A DNA stretch of 64,000 nucleotides from Primulina eburnea (taxonomy: Eukaryota > Streptophyta > Magnoliopsida > Lamiales > Gesneriaceae). A program made the position numbers and the translations under genes. Under the pieces are notes generated by a model. That model ran no database searches and had not been told where the DNA came from. It saw nothing but the letters and a program-made list of their open reading frames with translations. Where the stretch lies: positions 23,928,069 through 23,992,068 of the forward strand of contig NC_133104.1 of NCBI RefSeq assembly GCF_022965805.1, written 5' to 3'. Numbering within the stretch: position 1 is the first letter of the stretch; every line of letters starts with the position of its first letter. Below, piece by piece: positions 22,058 through 34,165 of this stretch.

Positions 22058-23757
22058 TGTGGGGACCCGGACGCTAATCATCTTTGGGATTTAATTATCA
22101 ATTAAGATAAAACAGGGTCTAAAAATTTTTCGGTTTATGATATAACTGCGGAAGGTAATGGAATCTAAATACTATACATGTCTGTATAAAATACATTTCA
22201 GTATTAAAGTACAACAAGCTAATTTAAGGTTCAACTACTAAAGTCCAGTAATAAAACCAAGTCTACTGTAAGTCCGGAATCACCACGCTACACTCGTCTT
22301 CTCTCATCATCATCTTGACCCTGATCCAGCCCCACCTGTTGTCATGCACACATACAAAACAAGACAACAGCCGGATAACTCCGGTGAGAATAAATCCCAG
22401 TATAAAACATGGTAAACATGTATATACATAAAATAGTTCATGAAACATGCTGTCATGAATAAAATCAAAACATTAGATTTCATAAGCTATGAAATCTAAT
22501 CACAACAAGCATGCCCTTCAAATCAGCTAAACATGCATATACCCAATCTAAAACATAAAAACATGCTATCATAACTGAAAGCAATAATGATGGGTCCCAT
22601 GATCTAGGAGCCACATCCATATGAGCATGCAGTCCTAATCAAATCATGTCTAGACTCGACTCAACTATAACTCTAGGGATCCCGGGGTGAATAAGACGTC
22701 ACTGGCTGTCACCTACCCAACCACTCGGGGCGACTGTACGTCTTATTCCTAGACTTCGGTCCGAGCTGTATCGACGGCTGGCAATAGGAGTAATGACTAC
22801 TCCTAAGTTGAGATACACCGAACGTCTAGAAGTCTGACAATGACTGTCAAGACTTTCCTATCTTAAATGCAATGAACAACAATCTGTAAACAAGCATAAT
22901 CATATTCATAACTGAATATCACAATTATCTTACCTGCTTGAATACAATTCTGAAATCAAAGCATAATCAGGTAACAATATAAATAATAATCTAGTATGTG
23001 ATTTTATTGGGAAACTCAAATGAGATTTCATTTGAGTTGGGACTTCCCGAATATCACATGCATTATACCTTTGTCTTCTTGATCTGGTGAAGACGAAGTC
23101 TCGAAGTCGAATTTGTCCATATCTGATCTGAAATGACAATAACCAATACACTGTATCAATGTATAATCGAATTCAAAATCTGTATGGTCAATATCTGAAT
23201 AAGCTACAATCTGATTCATATCAACCATATCACAAGATAACAGAAACCAAAACTGAATCTGATCAATCTGTACCAACTGATGTTTGGACGGCATAACGCT
23301 ACAGTCTTGTAATCCCGTCAGTCTTAACATCACAATTACACTACCAGAATTCCTAATAAATCTCAGTACAATCTATAACTTCAGTATCCGTACCTTGTAA
23401 AATGAATAACAGCATAATTCTGATAGCAATCTCAATCAAATCAACTCTAAAATTCATAACAATGCCATAACCAGTCTATTCTTCAATCTATCTTCGATTA
23501 TACAATGTTTACTACAACAGAAACATCATATCTGAATTCTATTCAGTTCTGAAAACATCATAAAATCAATTCTTGTCTAAACGTAATAAAACTTACGTCC
23601 AGTCGTAGCCTGCGTTGATAGGAACACAGTACCGAAGTTGGATTTCAATTCAGATAGACGGTTTGCTCGTAAATCAATTTAAGAAAATAAGAACGAAGCT
23701 TTTTCCCTCAAAACCGATTTCTTCTCTTCAGCAATTCTGAGAATTTCGATTCTTTAC

Positions 23758-23768
<11 letters not shown>

Positions 23769-23832
<64 letters not shown>

Positions 23833-23843
23833 TCATGCATGCA
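23769..23843 (-). promoter_or_regulatory. RY motif and TATA run of the 3' LTR
   Basis: On the minus strand TGCATGCATG is followed by a long TATATA run in the position of the LTR TATA box. The layout matches 11549-11570 and 36428-36445. Confidence 0.55.
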
Positions 23844-23877
23844 AGACAAGTGGCGTACTTCTTCACGCAGCACGTCT

Positions 23878-24160
23878 CGCGCATATGCGCGGCCACTACT
23901 CGCGCATATGCGCGAGACCTACTGTCTCGGCGAAAATGCTACTCGCGCATATGCGCCATTAATTCCGCGCATATGCGCCACCCCTTCTGGCCCTCCCGCG
24001 CATATGCGCCACTCTACTCGCGCATATGCGCCACTGGTTCTGGCCTTGCCGCGCATGTGCGCGCACTTACACCGCGCATGTGCGCCAAACTTTCTGGATT
24101 TCTCCTTTGGCTTCTCGCATGGCTCGCGCATATGCGCGTACACTTCTCGCGCATATGCGC
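23878..24160. repeat. U3 array of CGCGCATATGCGC palindromes (3' LTR)
   Basis: Ten units start at 23878, 23901, 23944, 23966, 23997, 24019, 24050, 24073, 24125 and 24148. Eight have the CATATG centre and two (24050, 24073) have CATGTG. Spacers of roughly 8-40 bases are unrelated. The array lies upstream of the TATA run when read on the minus strand. Confidence 0.95.
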
Positions 24161-24332
24161 GAGACCTTCGAGTCACGCACACGCAATATTCTTCCTTTCA
24201 AAATTTAACAAGAACGCGTCCCGTCTATAATCATCTCGATTAATTCAATAAATCATTCCGGATTAATCTCCGATTACAGTAATCATATCCAAATCATTTC
24301 AGATTACGGTAATTAAATTCTCGGGCATTACA

Positions 24333-24349
24333 TTTCTCCCCCTCTTAGA
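24333..24349 (-). promoter_or_regulatory. Polypurine tract
   Basis: The minus strand reads TCTAAGAGGGGGAGAAA, next to the 3' LTR. Confidence 0.9.
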
Positions 24350-26583
24350 TCTGAGTTCGTCCTCGAACTCACCAATCATCAAACCAAATCTATCAGAAGA
24401 ACTGTAAAACAGAGTTTCACATCCAAACTCATTTCACTAGCCAACTCAATCCCATATTACTGGCTATACAACACCCATATACGCCAATTGCAATCCATAA
24501 CAAAGCAATACCACCTGTAGTTGCTATTCCATCTTTTTATCCCAATCAAGGACCTATTCCATCTTCGATTTCAAATACCAATCGTCATCATCCGACATTG
24601 GTTTCCTACATCTATCCATTCTGAATTATCTTGATAACTAGTGTTGACATTCAGCACTAGAGGTCTACCAATATCTTTCACTATCTGAACTAGACACTCC
24701 GACTACCTGTCACTTTGTGAACAATCTGCCAGAGAGAGCTTATGATATAATCTACCACAAGTACACACTTAATCGTAATCATAGTCTGATATACTCTACT
24801 CGAAATCATCATTCTAGTCAATCTGACTATTTCTTTGACAGGGATCTCTGTCACCTAGTTCTGTTTGTACATCATCTTTACAAACTACTAGATATAGATT
24901 GAACAATCTATCAATCACAATCATACCATATCCCAGTCGGTAATCATCTTCTGATTCTTAGCTTTCTCGCTTCTTTTGTTAGCGATCCAGACATATCAGT
25001 ACCATTTTTACCAACCTTTCGGTACAAATTCTGTTATAACTGATCAAATCTGTCTATACTAACACTATTTGTTCGAGTATCATACATTCTGAACCCTCTG
25101 AATGAAAACTGAATCCCTTACTGTGCATTTCTGACATACCTGAGATTTCAGATTCGAACTATGCTGTACAAAATCAGTTAATAACATAAAATAAATAAGA
25201 AATACCTACCTGGTATTCGGCTCTGACTATCCATATCAAAAGCTGGAAACAATTCTGCAACATTCTGATATCACACAATAACCAAACCCATAGAAAACAC
25301 AAAATCATATCGATGTTATATTGATCTGATCAACAAATACAAGTCTGAAAATTCTGATCACCGTTCGGGACTACTGTATTTTCCACAAACAACTCTGATA
25401 CAATTGGAACTTCATAGTATCACACACTGAATAATAATTACAATAACATCAAATCAAACTCAGAGTAGAAATGTCTTATGCTGATCTAGTGAGTTTAAGA
25501 AACTCATAACATAATAGATTCTGGCTGGCTGACCAAATCTTCATACTGCCCAGATCAACTGCTATATCTCATCTACAAATAGAATATACTCCCAACCAAT
25601 ATAAAATGTCTCAAATACTGATTTAGAACAATAACAATACTCAGCAGATATACATCAATACGAGAATAAGATAATCAGAATAAGATAATCTGTCCAGCTT
25701 AGATAAGAAAGTTCTGACATATCTGACATTCTGCTAATTCTGACATTCCTGATACCGCATAGTCTGAATATAAACCTGTATCAATAACTGCATTCGGATC
25801 CTTACCTGACCCATTGCTGTATAAAATAATCACAGTTCTCGGAATATTCAATATAAACAATCAGATGCTGTGGATATATCCCGAAATCATAGATATAACA
25901 AGCATAATTCTTCAAAATACCCCTGAACACATAATCTGTCAATCTAGAAACAGAACTAAAATGTCTTCAAGAGAAATACACAATCAACTGGATTCTTTAG
26001 CCCATACTTTAATCTGTCAATTCTTTCAATTCTCTCTGATAGAGAACCCATCTGACATCTTATCTAAGCAAACACCAGTTAACTATTATCTTACTATCAA
26101 ATTTTAGACTCGATTTCAGTGGATCTACTGGATACATAAGGATGCCATCTGTTCCTTTCTGTAATAATCGAGTCCTAAACCCTAAAATTTTCTAAGGACT
26201 TCTGGATCGAAAATCCTCATTTATCAACTAGATCGGGTCTAAATCTTACCATTTCTGGAACACATTCTACGATATTTCTGTACTTGTTTAGCATATACAT
26301 GTCAATAATGCAATCCAAATCAGATAGTTACAAGTACATCATAATCTAATCCAGTCCCATCCTCATCTAACTGTAGTATATAATATGTCACAGAAATTTC
26401 TGATATCAACATATTCCTCAACAGCCAAGGAATCAATACTACAGTATACACAGACCCAACAGATGCAGCATATCTCCATACTACTCATTCACAGATACTC
26501 ATAACGAATGCATTAGTATATATCAATACGTATGCAATATAATCATAAAGAATGGTACCTGTTGTAACTACTGGGTCTGTTTT
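24350..26583 (-). pseudogene. Dead pol of the 22058-30146 element
   Basis: Only shards can be read. Near 26520-26400 there is a protease remnant whose DTG active site is lost. At about 26250-26100 the pre-RT segment is recognisable. At about 25950-25850 there may be an RT catalytic-region remnant. At about 24900-24560 integrase pieces appear, including the stretch equivalent to the end of the integrase core. All carry many stops. Total length is about 2.2 kb against 3.5 kb or more for a full gypsy pol, so large parts are deleted. Confidence 0.65.
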
Positions 26584-27516
26584 TCACGCATTGCCACCCG
26601 ATGGTCCTGCTCCCCAGAATCTTTGGGAACCCTTCTGAGGACACACTCTAGCAAAATGCCCATGCTGTCCGCAGATATTGCATCTACCAGTCACTCCCTG
26701 GCATTGTTCGGTGGGATGTCTCCCTCCACACCTAGCGCAATAGACTCCCGTATAACTCGGACTGGAACCACTGGAACTGGAGGAACCACTGCCTAACTTC
26801 TTGAACTGTTTCTTCCGAGCTTTCAGCAAATCTTGCTTTCCACTCGTGCTGCCACGTTCAAATCTCGAAGGGGATTGTGGTGTCTGGGGTTGCTTCACAC
26901 ACAACCTCGTTAATTGTCGAATCAAACTCTCTTCTGCTCTCTTTGCTTTACTCAAGACATCAGCAAAGTGATAGGGTCGCTGTAGATTCATGAATGCAAC
27001 TATCTCCGAATTCAATCCTCTAACGAATTGATTCACTAAAGCTTCATCATCCCTAGCGATATGAGGAGCAAAACGCAACAGAGTAGAAAATTTAGCAGCA
27101 TAATCATCAATATTCAATTGACATTGACTTAAATTCTCAAATTCTGCTTTCTTGTCTTCTCGGTACGAGGCGGAGAAAAATCTTTGATAGAATTCAGTCT
27201 TGAAGACTTCCCACGTGATCACAGTACCACGTAGTGCTAATACTCTTTTGATTGTAATCCACCAACTTCTGGCAGCCTCTTGTAATTGGTGAAATACCAA
27301 TTTAACTCTTTGGTCATCTGTACAATCCAGTAGATCAAACAATATCTCTATGTCCTCAACCCAGTGCTGACACGTTTCAGGCGTCTCTGTACCACTCAGA
27401 ATCGGCGGCTGAAATAACTGAAATTCTGCCAACTTGGTTTCCATCGGAGTCGCTGACACATCTATCTGCGGTTCTGGTATATATGGCTGCTCATACGAAG
27501 TACTGCCTGTTTCCAA
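26584..27516 (-). CDS. gag polyprotein, intact frame
   Basis: This protein of 310 residues is a complete gag. The capsid-like region (about 25-200) contains ARSWWITIKRVLALRGTVIT and KTEFYQRFFSASYREDKKAE. It is followed by a basic, serine-rich linker (about 205-255) and two zinc knuckles at about 258-292: CARCGGRHPTEQC and CNICGQHGHFARVC. It starts at the ATG of METGSTSY, upstream of the PMETKL segment that aligns with the start of the gag at 13606. It ends with a stop before the decayed protease. It is the only intact LTR-retrotransposon structural gene in the window, and it sits in an element with no working pol. Confidence 0.93.
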   Translation of the reverse strand: METGSTSYEQPYIPEPQIDVSATPMETKLAEFQLFQPPILSGTETPETCQHWVEDIEILFDLLDCTDDQRVKLVFHQLQEAARSWWITIKRVLALRGTVITWEVFKTEFYQRFFSASYREDKKAEFENLSQCQLNIDDYAAKFSTLLRFAPHIARDDEALVNQFVRGLNSEIVAFMNLQRPYHFADVLSKAKRAEESLIRQLTRLCVKQPQTPQSPSRFERGSTSGKQDLLKARKKQFKKLGSGSSSSSGSSPSYTGVYCARCGGRHPTEQCQGVTGRCNICGQHGHFARVCPQKGSQRFWGAGPSGGNA

Positions 27517-27887
27517 AATCCTTCGGGGAGGTACATCTGATTACCACAAACATTAATAACCCAATAATACAATGCTGTGCCAATCCTTTCTGATCATGAT
27601 CATCTTACTGCTGATCATGAATCCGATCTGATTCATATTCAAGAATACATAATACCAATTCAAATCATATAATCAGGTAAACATGTATCTTTAAGCAGTA
27701 ACACATAGTCTCATGCTAGCACACAATATCAGTCAACATTAAAATCAATCTCATGCTAGCACACACATGCAAGGAAAGAAAATTCCTCTACCCCGCTCAT
27801 TCTCTTCTATCTTAATCTAAGTCAGTCTAAAAAAAATCTATCAGTTCTGACTATCTCAATCTAAAGATCTATCTCTAAAGGATCTCT

Positions 27888-27899
27888 GCTCTGATACCA
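27888..27899 (-). promoter_or_regulatory. tRNA-Met primer-binding site
   Basis: The minus strand reads TGGTATCAGAGC, five bases inside the 5' LTR end at 27905. Confidence 0.9.
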
Positions 27900-27904
27900 C
27901 CTGT

Positions 27905-29592
27905 TGTGGGGACCCGGACGCTAATCATCTTTGGGATTTAATTATCAATTAAGATAAAACAGGGTCTAAAAATTTTTTGGTTTATGATATAACTGCGGAA
28001 GGTAATGGAATCTAAATACTATACATGTCTGTATAAAATACATTTCAGTATTAAAGTACAACAAGCTAATTTAAGGTTCAACTACTAAAGTCCAGTAATA
28101 AAACCAAGTCTACTGTAAGTCCGGAATCACCACGCTACACTCGTCTTCTCTCATCATCATCTTGACCCTGATCCAGCCCCACCTGTTGTCATGCACACAT
28201 ACAAAACAAGACAACAGCCGGATAACTCCGGTGAGAATAAATCCCAGTATAAAACATGGTAAACATGTATATACATAAAATAGTTCATGAAACATGCTGT
28301 CATGAATAAAATCAAAACATTAGATTTCATAAGCTATGAAATCTAATCACAACAAGCATGCCCTTCAAATCAGCTAAACATGCATATACCCAATCTAAAA
28401 CATAAAAACATGCTATCATAACTGAAAGCAATAATGATGGGTCCCATGATCTAGGAGCCACATCCATATGAGCATGCAGTCCTAATCAAATCATGTCTAG
28501 ACTCGACTCAACTATAACTCTAGGGATCCCGGGGTGAATAAGACGTCACTGGCTGTCACCTACCCAACCACTCGGGGCGACTGTACGTCTTATTCCTAGA
28601 CTTCGGTCCGAGCTGTATCGACGGCTGGCAATAGGAGTAATGACTACTCCTAAGTTGAGATACACCGAACGTCTAGAAGTCTGACAATGACTGTCAAGAC
28701 TTTCCTATCTTAAATGCAATGAACAACAATCTGTAAACAAGCATAATCATATTCATAACTGAATATCACAATTATCTTACCTGCTTGAATACAATTCTGA
28801 AATCAAAGCATAATCAGGTAACAATATAAATAATAATCTAGTATGTGATTTTATTGGGAAACTCAAATGAGATTTCATTTGAGTTGGGACTTCCCGAATA
28901 TCACATGCATTATACCTTTGTCTTCTTGATCTGATGAAGACGAAGTCTCGAAGTCGAATTTGTCCATATCTGATCTGAAATGACAATAACCAATACACTG
29001 TATCAATGTATAATCCAATTCAAAATCTGTCTGGTCAATATCTGAATAAGCTACAATCTGATTCATATCAACCATATCACAAGATAACAGAAACCAAAAC
29101 TGAATCTGATCAATCTGTACCAACTGATGTTTGGACGGCATAACGCTACAGTCTTGTAATCCCGTCAGTCTTAACATCACAATTACACTACCAGAATTCC
29201 TAATAAATCTCAGTACAATCTATAACTTCAGTATCCGTACCTTGTAAAATGAATAACAACATAATTCTGATAGCAATCTCAATCAAATCAACTCTAAAAT
29301 TCATAACAATGCCATAACCAGTCTATTCTTCAATCTATCTTCGATTATACAATGTTTACTACAACAGAAACATCATATCTGAATTCTATTCAGTTCTGAA
29401 AACATCATAAAATCAATTCTTGTCTAAACGTAATAAAACTTACGTCCAGTCGTAGCCTGCGTTGATAGGAACACAGTACCGAAGTCGGATTTCAATTCAG
29501 ATAGACGGTTTGCTCGTTAAGAAAATAAGAACGAAGCTTTTTCCCTCAAAACCGATTTCTTCTCTCCAGCAATTCTGAGAATTTCGATTCTT

Positions 29593-29646
<54 letters not shown>

Positions 29647-30146
29647 TCATGCATGCAAGAAAAGTGGCGTACTTCTTCACGCAGCACGTCTCGCGCATAT
29701 GCGCGGCCACTATTCGCGCATATGCGCGAGACCTACTGTCTCGGCGAAAATGCTACTCGCGCATATGCGCCATTAATTCCGCGCATATGCGCCACCCCTT
29801 CTGGCCCTCCCGCGCATATGCGCCACTCTACTCGCGCATATGCGCCACTGGTTCTGGCCTTGCCGCGCATGTGCGCGCACTTACACCGCGCATGTGCGCC
29901 AAACTTTCTGGATTTCTCCCTTGGCTTCTCGCATGGCTCGCGCATATGCGCGTACACTTCTCGCGCATATGCGCGAGACCTTCGAGTCACGCACACGCAA
30001 TATTCTTCCTTTCAAAATCTAACAAGAACGCGTCCCGTCTATTATCATCTCGATTAATTCAATAAATCATTCCGGATTAATCTCCGATTACAGTAATCAT
30101 ATCCAAATCATTTCAGATTACGGTAATTAAATTCTCGGGCATTACA
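27905..30146 (-). repeat. 5' LTR of the 22058-30146 element
   Basis: This LTR is 2242 bp and nearly identical to 22058-24332. Differences include a shorter TA run (about 29606-29643) and a 9-base indel near 29515. Confidence 0.93.
29692..29974. repeat. U3 array of CGCGCATATGCGC palindromes (5' LTR)
   Basis: It has the same ten units, in the same order and spacing, as 23878-24160. CATGCATGCA lies at 29648-29657, beside the TA run. Confidence 0.95.
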
Positions 30147-30151
30147 CAACC

Positions 30152-32372
30152 AGCAGCAAAAATCGTGAACCATCAACGAGAAAACAAGAGAGAAAGAAAC
30201 TCCGTCTCCGCCGCGCCGTGTTTGTCGTAGTGTTTGTTTTCTTCTTAAACAAAAATTTCAGGCATGTATATATGGTCTCTTTTCTCTTAAATCAAGTCTT
30301 ATATATATATATTTTTAAACCATTATATGTTCTGAATTCATGAAATAACCGAAATTGACAGAAACATTTCAGAAAATATTACACAGGCCTTCTCAGCCGT
30401 TTCTCTTCATGCTTCACGGTTTGGCTTGTTTTGTTATTTCAGGAGATTGGCTCGGTTCCAGGCGTCCAAGATGCATCTAGGAATGCACTAGAATGTGTTA
30501 GGGTCATTCTGGTTCATTGGATTTAGCCCATGCACGTAGGAAAGGGACTTGACAGCAACTCTTCCATAGTTGCCATTTTGAGTCTCGTTTTTTGATTGTT
30601 GGTTGTCTAAGGTGATAGTTCAAATCATGGTTGGTCCAAGGCACGTAACCATGGTTGCAACCTTCCCTTAGCATGTCTAGTACGTGACCAAGACGGCCTT
30701 TCAAGGCTTGGTTCATTGACCCATCAAAATTTCAAAGCAACAACACAAGTGCCCCATCGATTTTTCATTTCCTGTGTGAGTGAAGCTTCGGCTTCTCGGT
30801 GTTGGGTGGATCTTGGTTGGATTCTAGCCCTTAGCCATGGTTCACACAATAGCTCATGATGTCTAGATCAAGCCATGGTCGGTCATATGGCCACTATAAT
30901 GATATAGGACAGCAAGATGAGAAATTCCCCCCATGGTACAGCACATGGTGTTCTCGGGTGGAGCTTTGTGTTGTCTTAGGTGTTTGCTTGGATTGTGTTT
31001 GGCCCAGGGCCCTTAGCCATTGTTCAAACCACACCTTAGGATGTTGGAAAGAGGATATGGTCGTTGGTTCAAGCCCCAATGGCATTAGCCTTGTAAACGA
31101 AGCAACGAAAGCATAGCTGCTGCCACTGAAATTTGACAGTAGCCTTGTTGCGGTTCAGGAGACTATTTTGAGTTCTTGGTTGGCTTTTAGCCCATGGCCT
31201 TGGAATGGACAGTACCTCAATGAGTTAGGAAGGCCATGTTTTTGGCCGTTTGTGAATTGGTTAAGTTTAGAAGTCGTACGAGAATTTACAGTGCAATGTG
31301 CCAAAATGACTCTCGAAAGAGTGTTTCATGATTTTGGCCTACATTCACATTTTTCGTGTATTAAAGCCCTAGGGATATATTTTCCATCATTTTAGGTGTA
31401 TTTTAATCATAGCTAAACGATGGTTCAATGTTGGTTCGGGTTGGTACTAAGCCATGGTTGGATACTAAATTGTTGGGAGTAATTGTCTCGTTTTTGGTTC
31501 GGTTATGAAGTGTTGGTCAAGTTGAAACTATTTGCATGTTTCTCTAGTTAGAATTAGGTTGCAGCTAGCCTGGGAACGATCCAACTCATTCGGTAAAAAC
31601 AGGGTTATAAATTATATTACGTGCATAAAATATAAAATGTTTATTTTTGAGATATATGTGATATGTCTTGTGGCCACCTCACGCTTATGGGATCTCTGCC
31701 CTGTGACTTACGATCGGTTCATGTTCATGTATGGGTACGGACATCCGGTCGAAGGGCTGTGGTGATCTATACTGCCCAGTATACTGTGGTTTAGTCTGAT
31801 CAGACGTTCATGTTATGTTACGGGCAACTTGCGTAGAAACATTATCTCTAAGAGAAAAATCTCATTATGAAATTTTATGACAGGGCTCTATCGAGCAAAT
31901 TTTTTACGTATGATTTTCAGATATGCACGTATTTATAATTACTCATGACACGGTTTTCACCTTACGCTTTACGGTACGATATTTTTACGTTACACGAAAT
32001 TTTATGATATATTTACTTGTTATTAACGATATATGCATGCTGAGTCTTTAGACTCACTAGACTTGATTGTTGTAGGTACTGATGAGGTCGAGACTGAGGG
32101 TAGGGACAAGTGAGCTAGCTTGGGTCAGCAGTAGTAGGAAACCGAGGACCTCATGTTTCAGTTTATTTACCTTTTTTTATGTTCAAACTCAGTTTTATTA
32201 TATTTACGTATTTTTAAGTTGTTGAGTTGAAAACCATATTTACTTCCGCTGTTATTTTAAAAAAAATTAATCCATTTATCAGTTTATTCGATGAATGATG
32301 CATGTTACTTATTTAACGAGAAAATTTTAAATAATTCTGCAAAATTACGAATACGAAATACGGGTCTTTACA
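30152..32372 (+). repeat. 5' LTR of the Tekay/Del-like element, second part
   Basis: It resumes after the TSD copy CAACC and ends CGGGTCTTTACA, matching the TGTAGAACCCG start as an imperfect inverted repeat. Between about 30420 and 31460 there are four or so degenerate repeats of roughly 150-180 bp, each with a GGTTGG...TTAGCCCATGG-like segment. The open frames here are chance. Confidence 0.85.
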
Positions 32373-32374
32373 GT

Positions 32375-32387
32375 TGGTATCAGATCC
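32375..32387 (+). promoter_or_regulatory. tRNA-Met primer-binding site, one mismatch
   Basis: TGGTATCAGATCC differs from the consensus TGGTATCAGAGCC at one base. It lies two bases after the LTR. Confidence 0.85.
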
Positions 32388-32619
32388 TATGTTCTTGTAA
32401 AGGGTTGTACTAATACTGACCTCGAGAAGCTCATGAAGTCACGTCTTCGGTCTGTTAGTTTTACGTTTACGCATTTCGTTTAAAGTATGAAATATTTTAA
32501 CAGCATGTTTTCATGAAATGTTTTATGTCAAGATTATGATTATGCAATATTTAACTAAATTCAAAGAAATAATGGAATTATGCATGTTGGTTACGTATGG
32601 GTTGTATGTATGGAACAAC

Positions 32620-33650
32620 ATGCCTCCTAGACGCATTCCTGAGCGCATGTGAGATGATGAGCATCGTCATGAGGACGGTGAGGATCATAGGCAAGAGAGA
32701 GATTTACCACCACCCCCTCGACCGGACATGGAAACCCAGATGTTAGCCGGAATGACTCAGTTCTTCGCACATTTTGCGGGGAACAATGCTGGGGTAGCCA
32801 GGCAGACTGGGCCTGAGTCTACCTATGAGCGGTTCATGAAGATGATACCGAAGGAGTTCTCAGGGACGACAGATCCTATGATTGTCGAGGGCTGGATTAA
32901 GCCTCTTGAGGTTATCTTCGAATTCATGGAGCTTGGAGATGAGGATAGGGTTCGTTGTGCGACCTATCTGTTTGGAGGAGACGCTCGCTTGTGGTGAGAA
33001 GGAGCATCTGTAGCCTTGAATTTGTCCACTCTGAGCTGGACACGCTTTACAGAGGCACTCTACTCTAAATATTTTATTGATGAGGTGCATTCCAGATTGA
33101 ACAGTGAGTTCATGACCCTGAGGCAGGGAGACATGACTGTTACGGAGTTTATCCGTAAGTTTGAAGGGGTTTCCATTTTGTACCCCTGATTGCAAATGAT
33201 GCTGGAGCCAAGTTGAGGCATTTTCTGGATGGTCTATGGCCGATCTTGCGTCGTGATGTTAGGGTGGCTGGCCTACCACCTATGATGTCGCTGTCTCCAG
33301 GGCTCTAGTTGCAAAGCAGGATCAGAATGATATTGAGAGAGATCTCCAGGGCAAGCGACCAGTCCAAGCGCCGCAACGCCCTCCTCATCAGCAGCATCAA
33401 AGTAAGAAGCCTTTCCACGGCCATCCAGGAACAGAGGACAACAGCAGCAGCAGGGACATGTAGTCCCGAGGGCCTCGGAGTATCCCGTCTGTGCCAAGTG
33501 CTCACGCTGCCATACTGGAGTTTGTAGATATGGTTCGGGGAAGTGCTACGAGTGTGGTAGTCCTGACCACTTACTGAACGAGTGCCTCAGGGGAGTCTGC
33601 CTACCCAAGACAGAGTTTTTGCCCTCCATGCAGCGGAGAGAAACCTAGAG
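32620..33650 (+). pseudogene. gag of the Tekay/Del-like element, broken
   Basis: The frame starts MPPRRIPERM and meets a TGA at once (32650). Reading on, METQMLAGMTQFFAHFAG and YERFMKMIPKEFSGT are typical of the gag N-terminal region. A second TGA (32995) replaces a tryptophan codon in the conserved ARLWW segment. After frameshifts near 33190 and 33270 the CCHC knuckle CYECGSPDHLLNEC is readable at about 33549-33590. Gag would assemble the particle; this copy cannot. Confidence 0.85.
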
Positions 33651-33889
33651 ACAATGCTCATGACAGGTATCTTAAAGCTTTAATTTTGTATTTGGAATTT
33701 AATGTTTTGGGTTGAGACCTTGAACTTAGGAATTTTGATAGGATTGCATGTTCTAATCAGTGTTATTTTCGGGAATTTAGGTTAGGAGAACTTTGACCTT
33801 CGCATGTCTATAAGTTTAGTTCTTGTAATTATTGGGTTCAGCATAGTGTTCCAATCTTTCAGAGAGAATTTTTATAGCTGGTTCAGCTA

Positions 33890-34165
33890 CGAATGCCTTG
33901 ATTGATTCAAGGGCTACTCATTCGTTCATTTCAGAAACCTTTGCAAATTTCCTCAAGGTCAAGACCATCGGGCTAGATATAGCGTATTCAGTAGTACTGC
34001 CTTCTGGAGAGGAGCTGACAGCTACTAATGTGATCCGAGACATAGACTTAGAACTTCGTGGTAATCTCGTTTATGCGGATCTTATCGTATTTCTGGTGCC
34101 AGAATTTGATATCATTCTGGGTATGGATTGGCTATTAAGGAACAGAGCTTTGATTGACTTCTAGC
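33890..34165 (+). pseudogene. Aspartic protease of the Tekay/Del-like element, active site mutated
   Basis: The frame reads MIDSRATHSFISETFANFLK at its start and [20 protein letters not shown] at its end, which spans the retropepsin domain. The family active site is DSGATHSFI. Here the glycine is arginine (DSRATH), which would inactivate the enzyme. A stop follows at 34162. Confidence 0.88.

Larger units (their letters stand above)
22058..24332 (-). repeat. 3' LTR of the 22058-30146 element
   Basis: This LTR is 2275 bp. It contains the CGCGCATATGCGC array (23878-24160), a CATGCATGCA motif (23834-23843) and a long TA run (about 23769-23829). The TA run is longer than in the partner LTR and explains most of the 33-bp size difference. 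Confidence 0.93.
22058..30146 (-). mobile_element. Complete-ended gypsy retrotransposon with intact gag and dead pol, TSD CAACC
   Basis: On the minus strand the 5' LTR is 27905-30146 and the 3' LTR is 22058-24332. Both run TGTAATGCCCGAG to GGGTCCCCACA, and CAACC flanks both sides. PBS, gag, pol remnants and polypurine tract follow in order. I count about 12 substitutions between the 2.2-kb LTRs (near 0.5%), so it is the youngest insertion here. Gag is a full 310-codon frame, but protease, RT and integrase are only scattered decayed shards. It must have been mobilised by another element's enzymes. Confidence 0.93.

Noticed and set aside
22263..22448. Small ORF identical at 28110-28295, and similar pairs at 12816/18344, 43648/51021 and 44407/51780
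   Set aside because: They recur only because they lie in paired LTRs. They have no homology signs and no conservation beyond that of the LTR.
23878..24160. CRISPR-like array (short palindromic repeats with spacers)
   Set aside because: This is a plant LTR. The repeats are 13-14 bases, spacers vary from about 8 to 40 bases, the array is copied in both LTRs, and no cas genes exist.
23835..24243. Overlapping ORFs with repeated Ser-Arg-Ala-Tyr-Ala-Arg and Ala-His-Met-Arg peptides, also at 29649-30065
   Set aside because: They are translations of the CGCGCATATGCGC array in several frames and both strands. The periodicity is in the DNA, inside U3 of an LTR, with no start context or codon bias.
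30504..31765. Several ORFs of 60-90 residues in the long LTR
   Set aside because: They lie inside a repeat-rich LTR on both strands and contain no recognisable motif.
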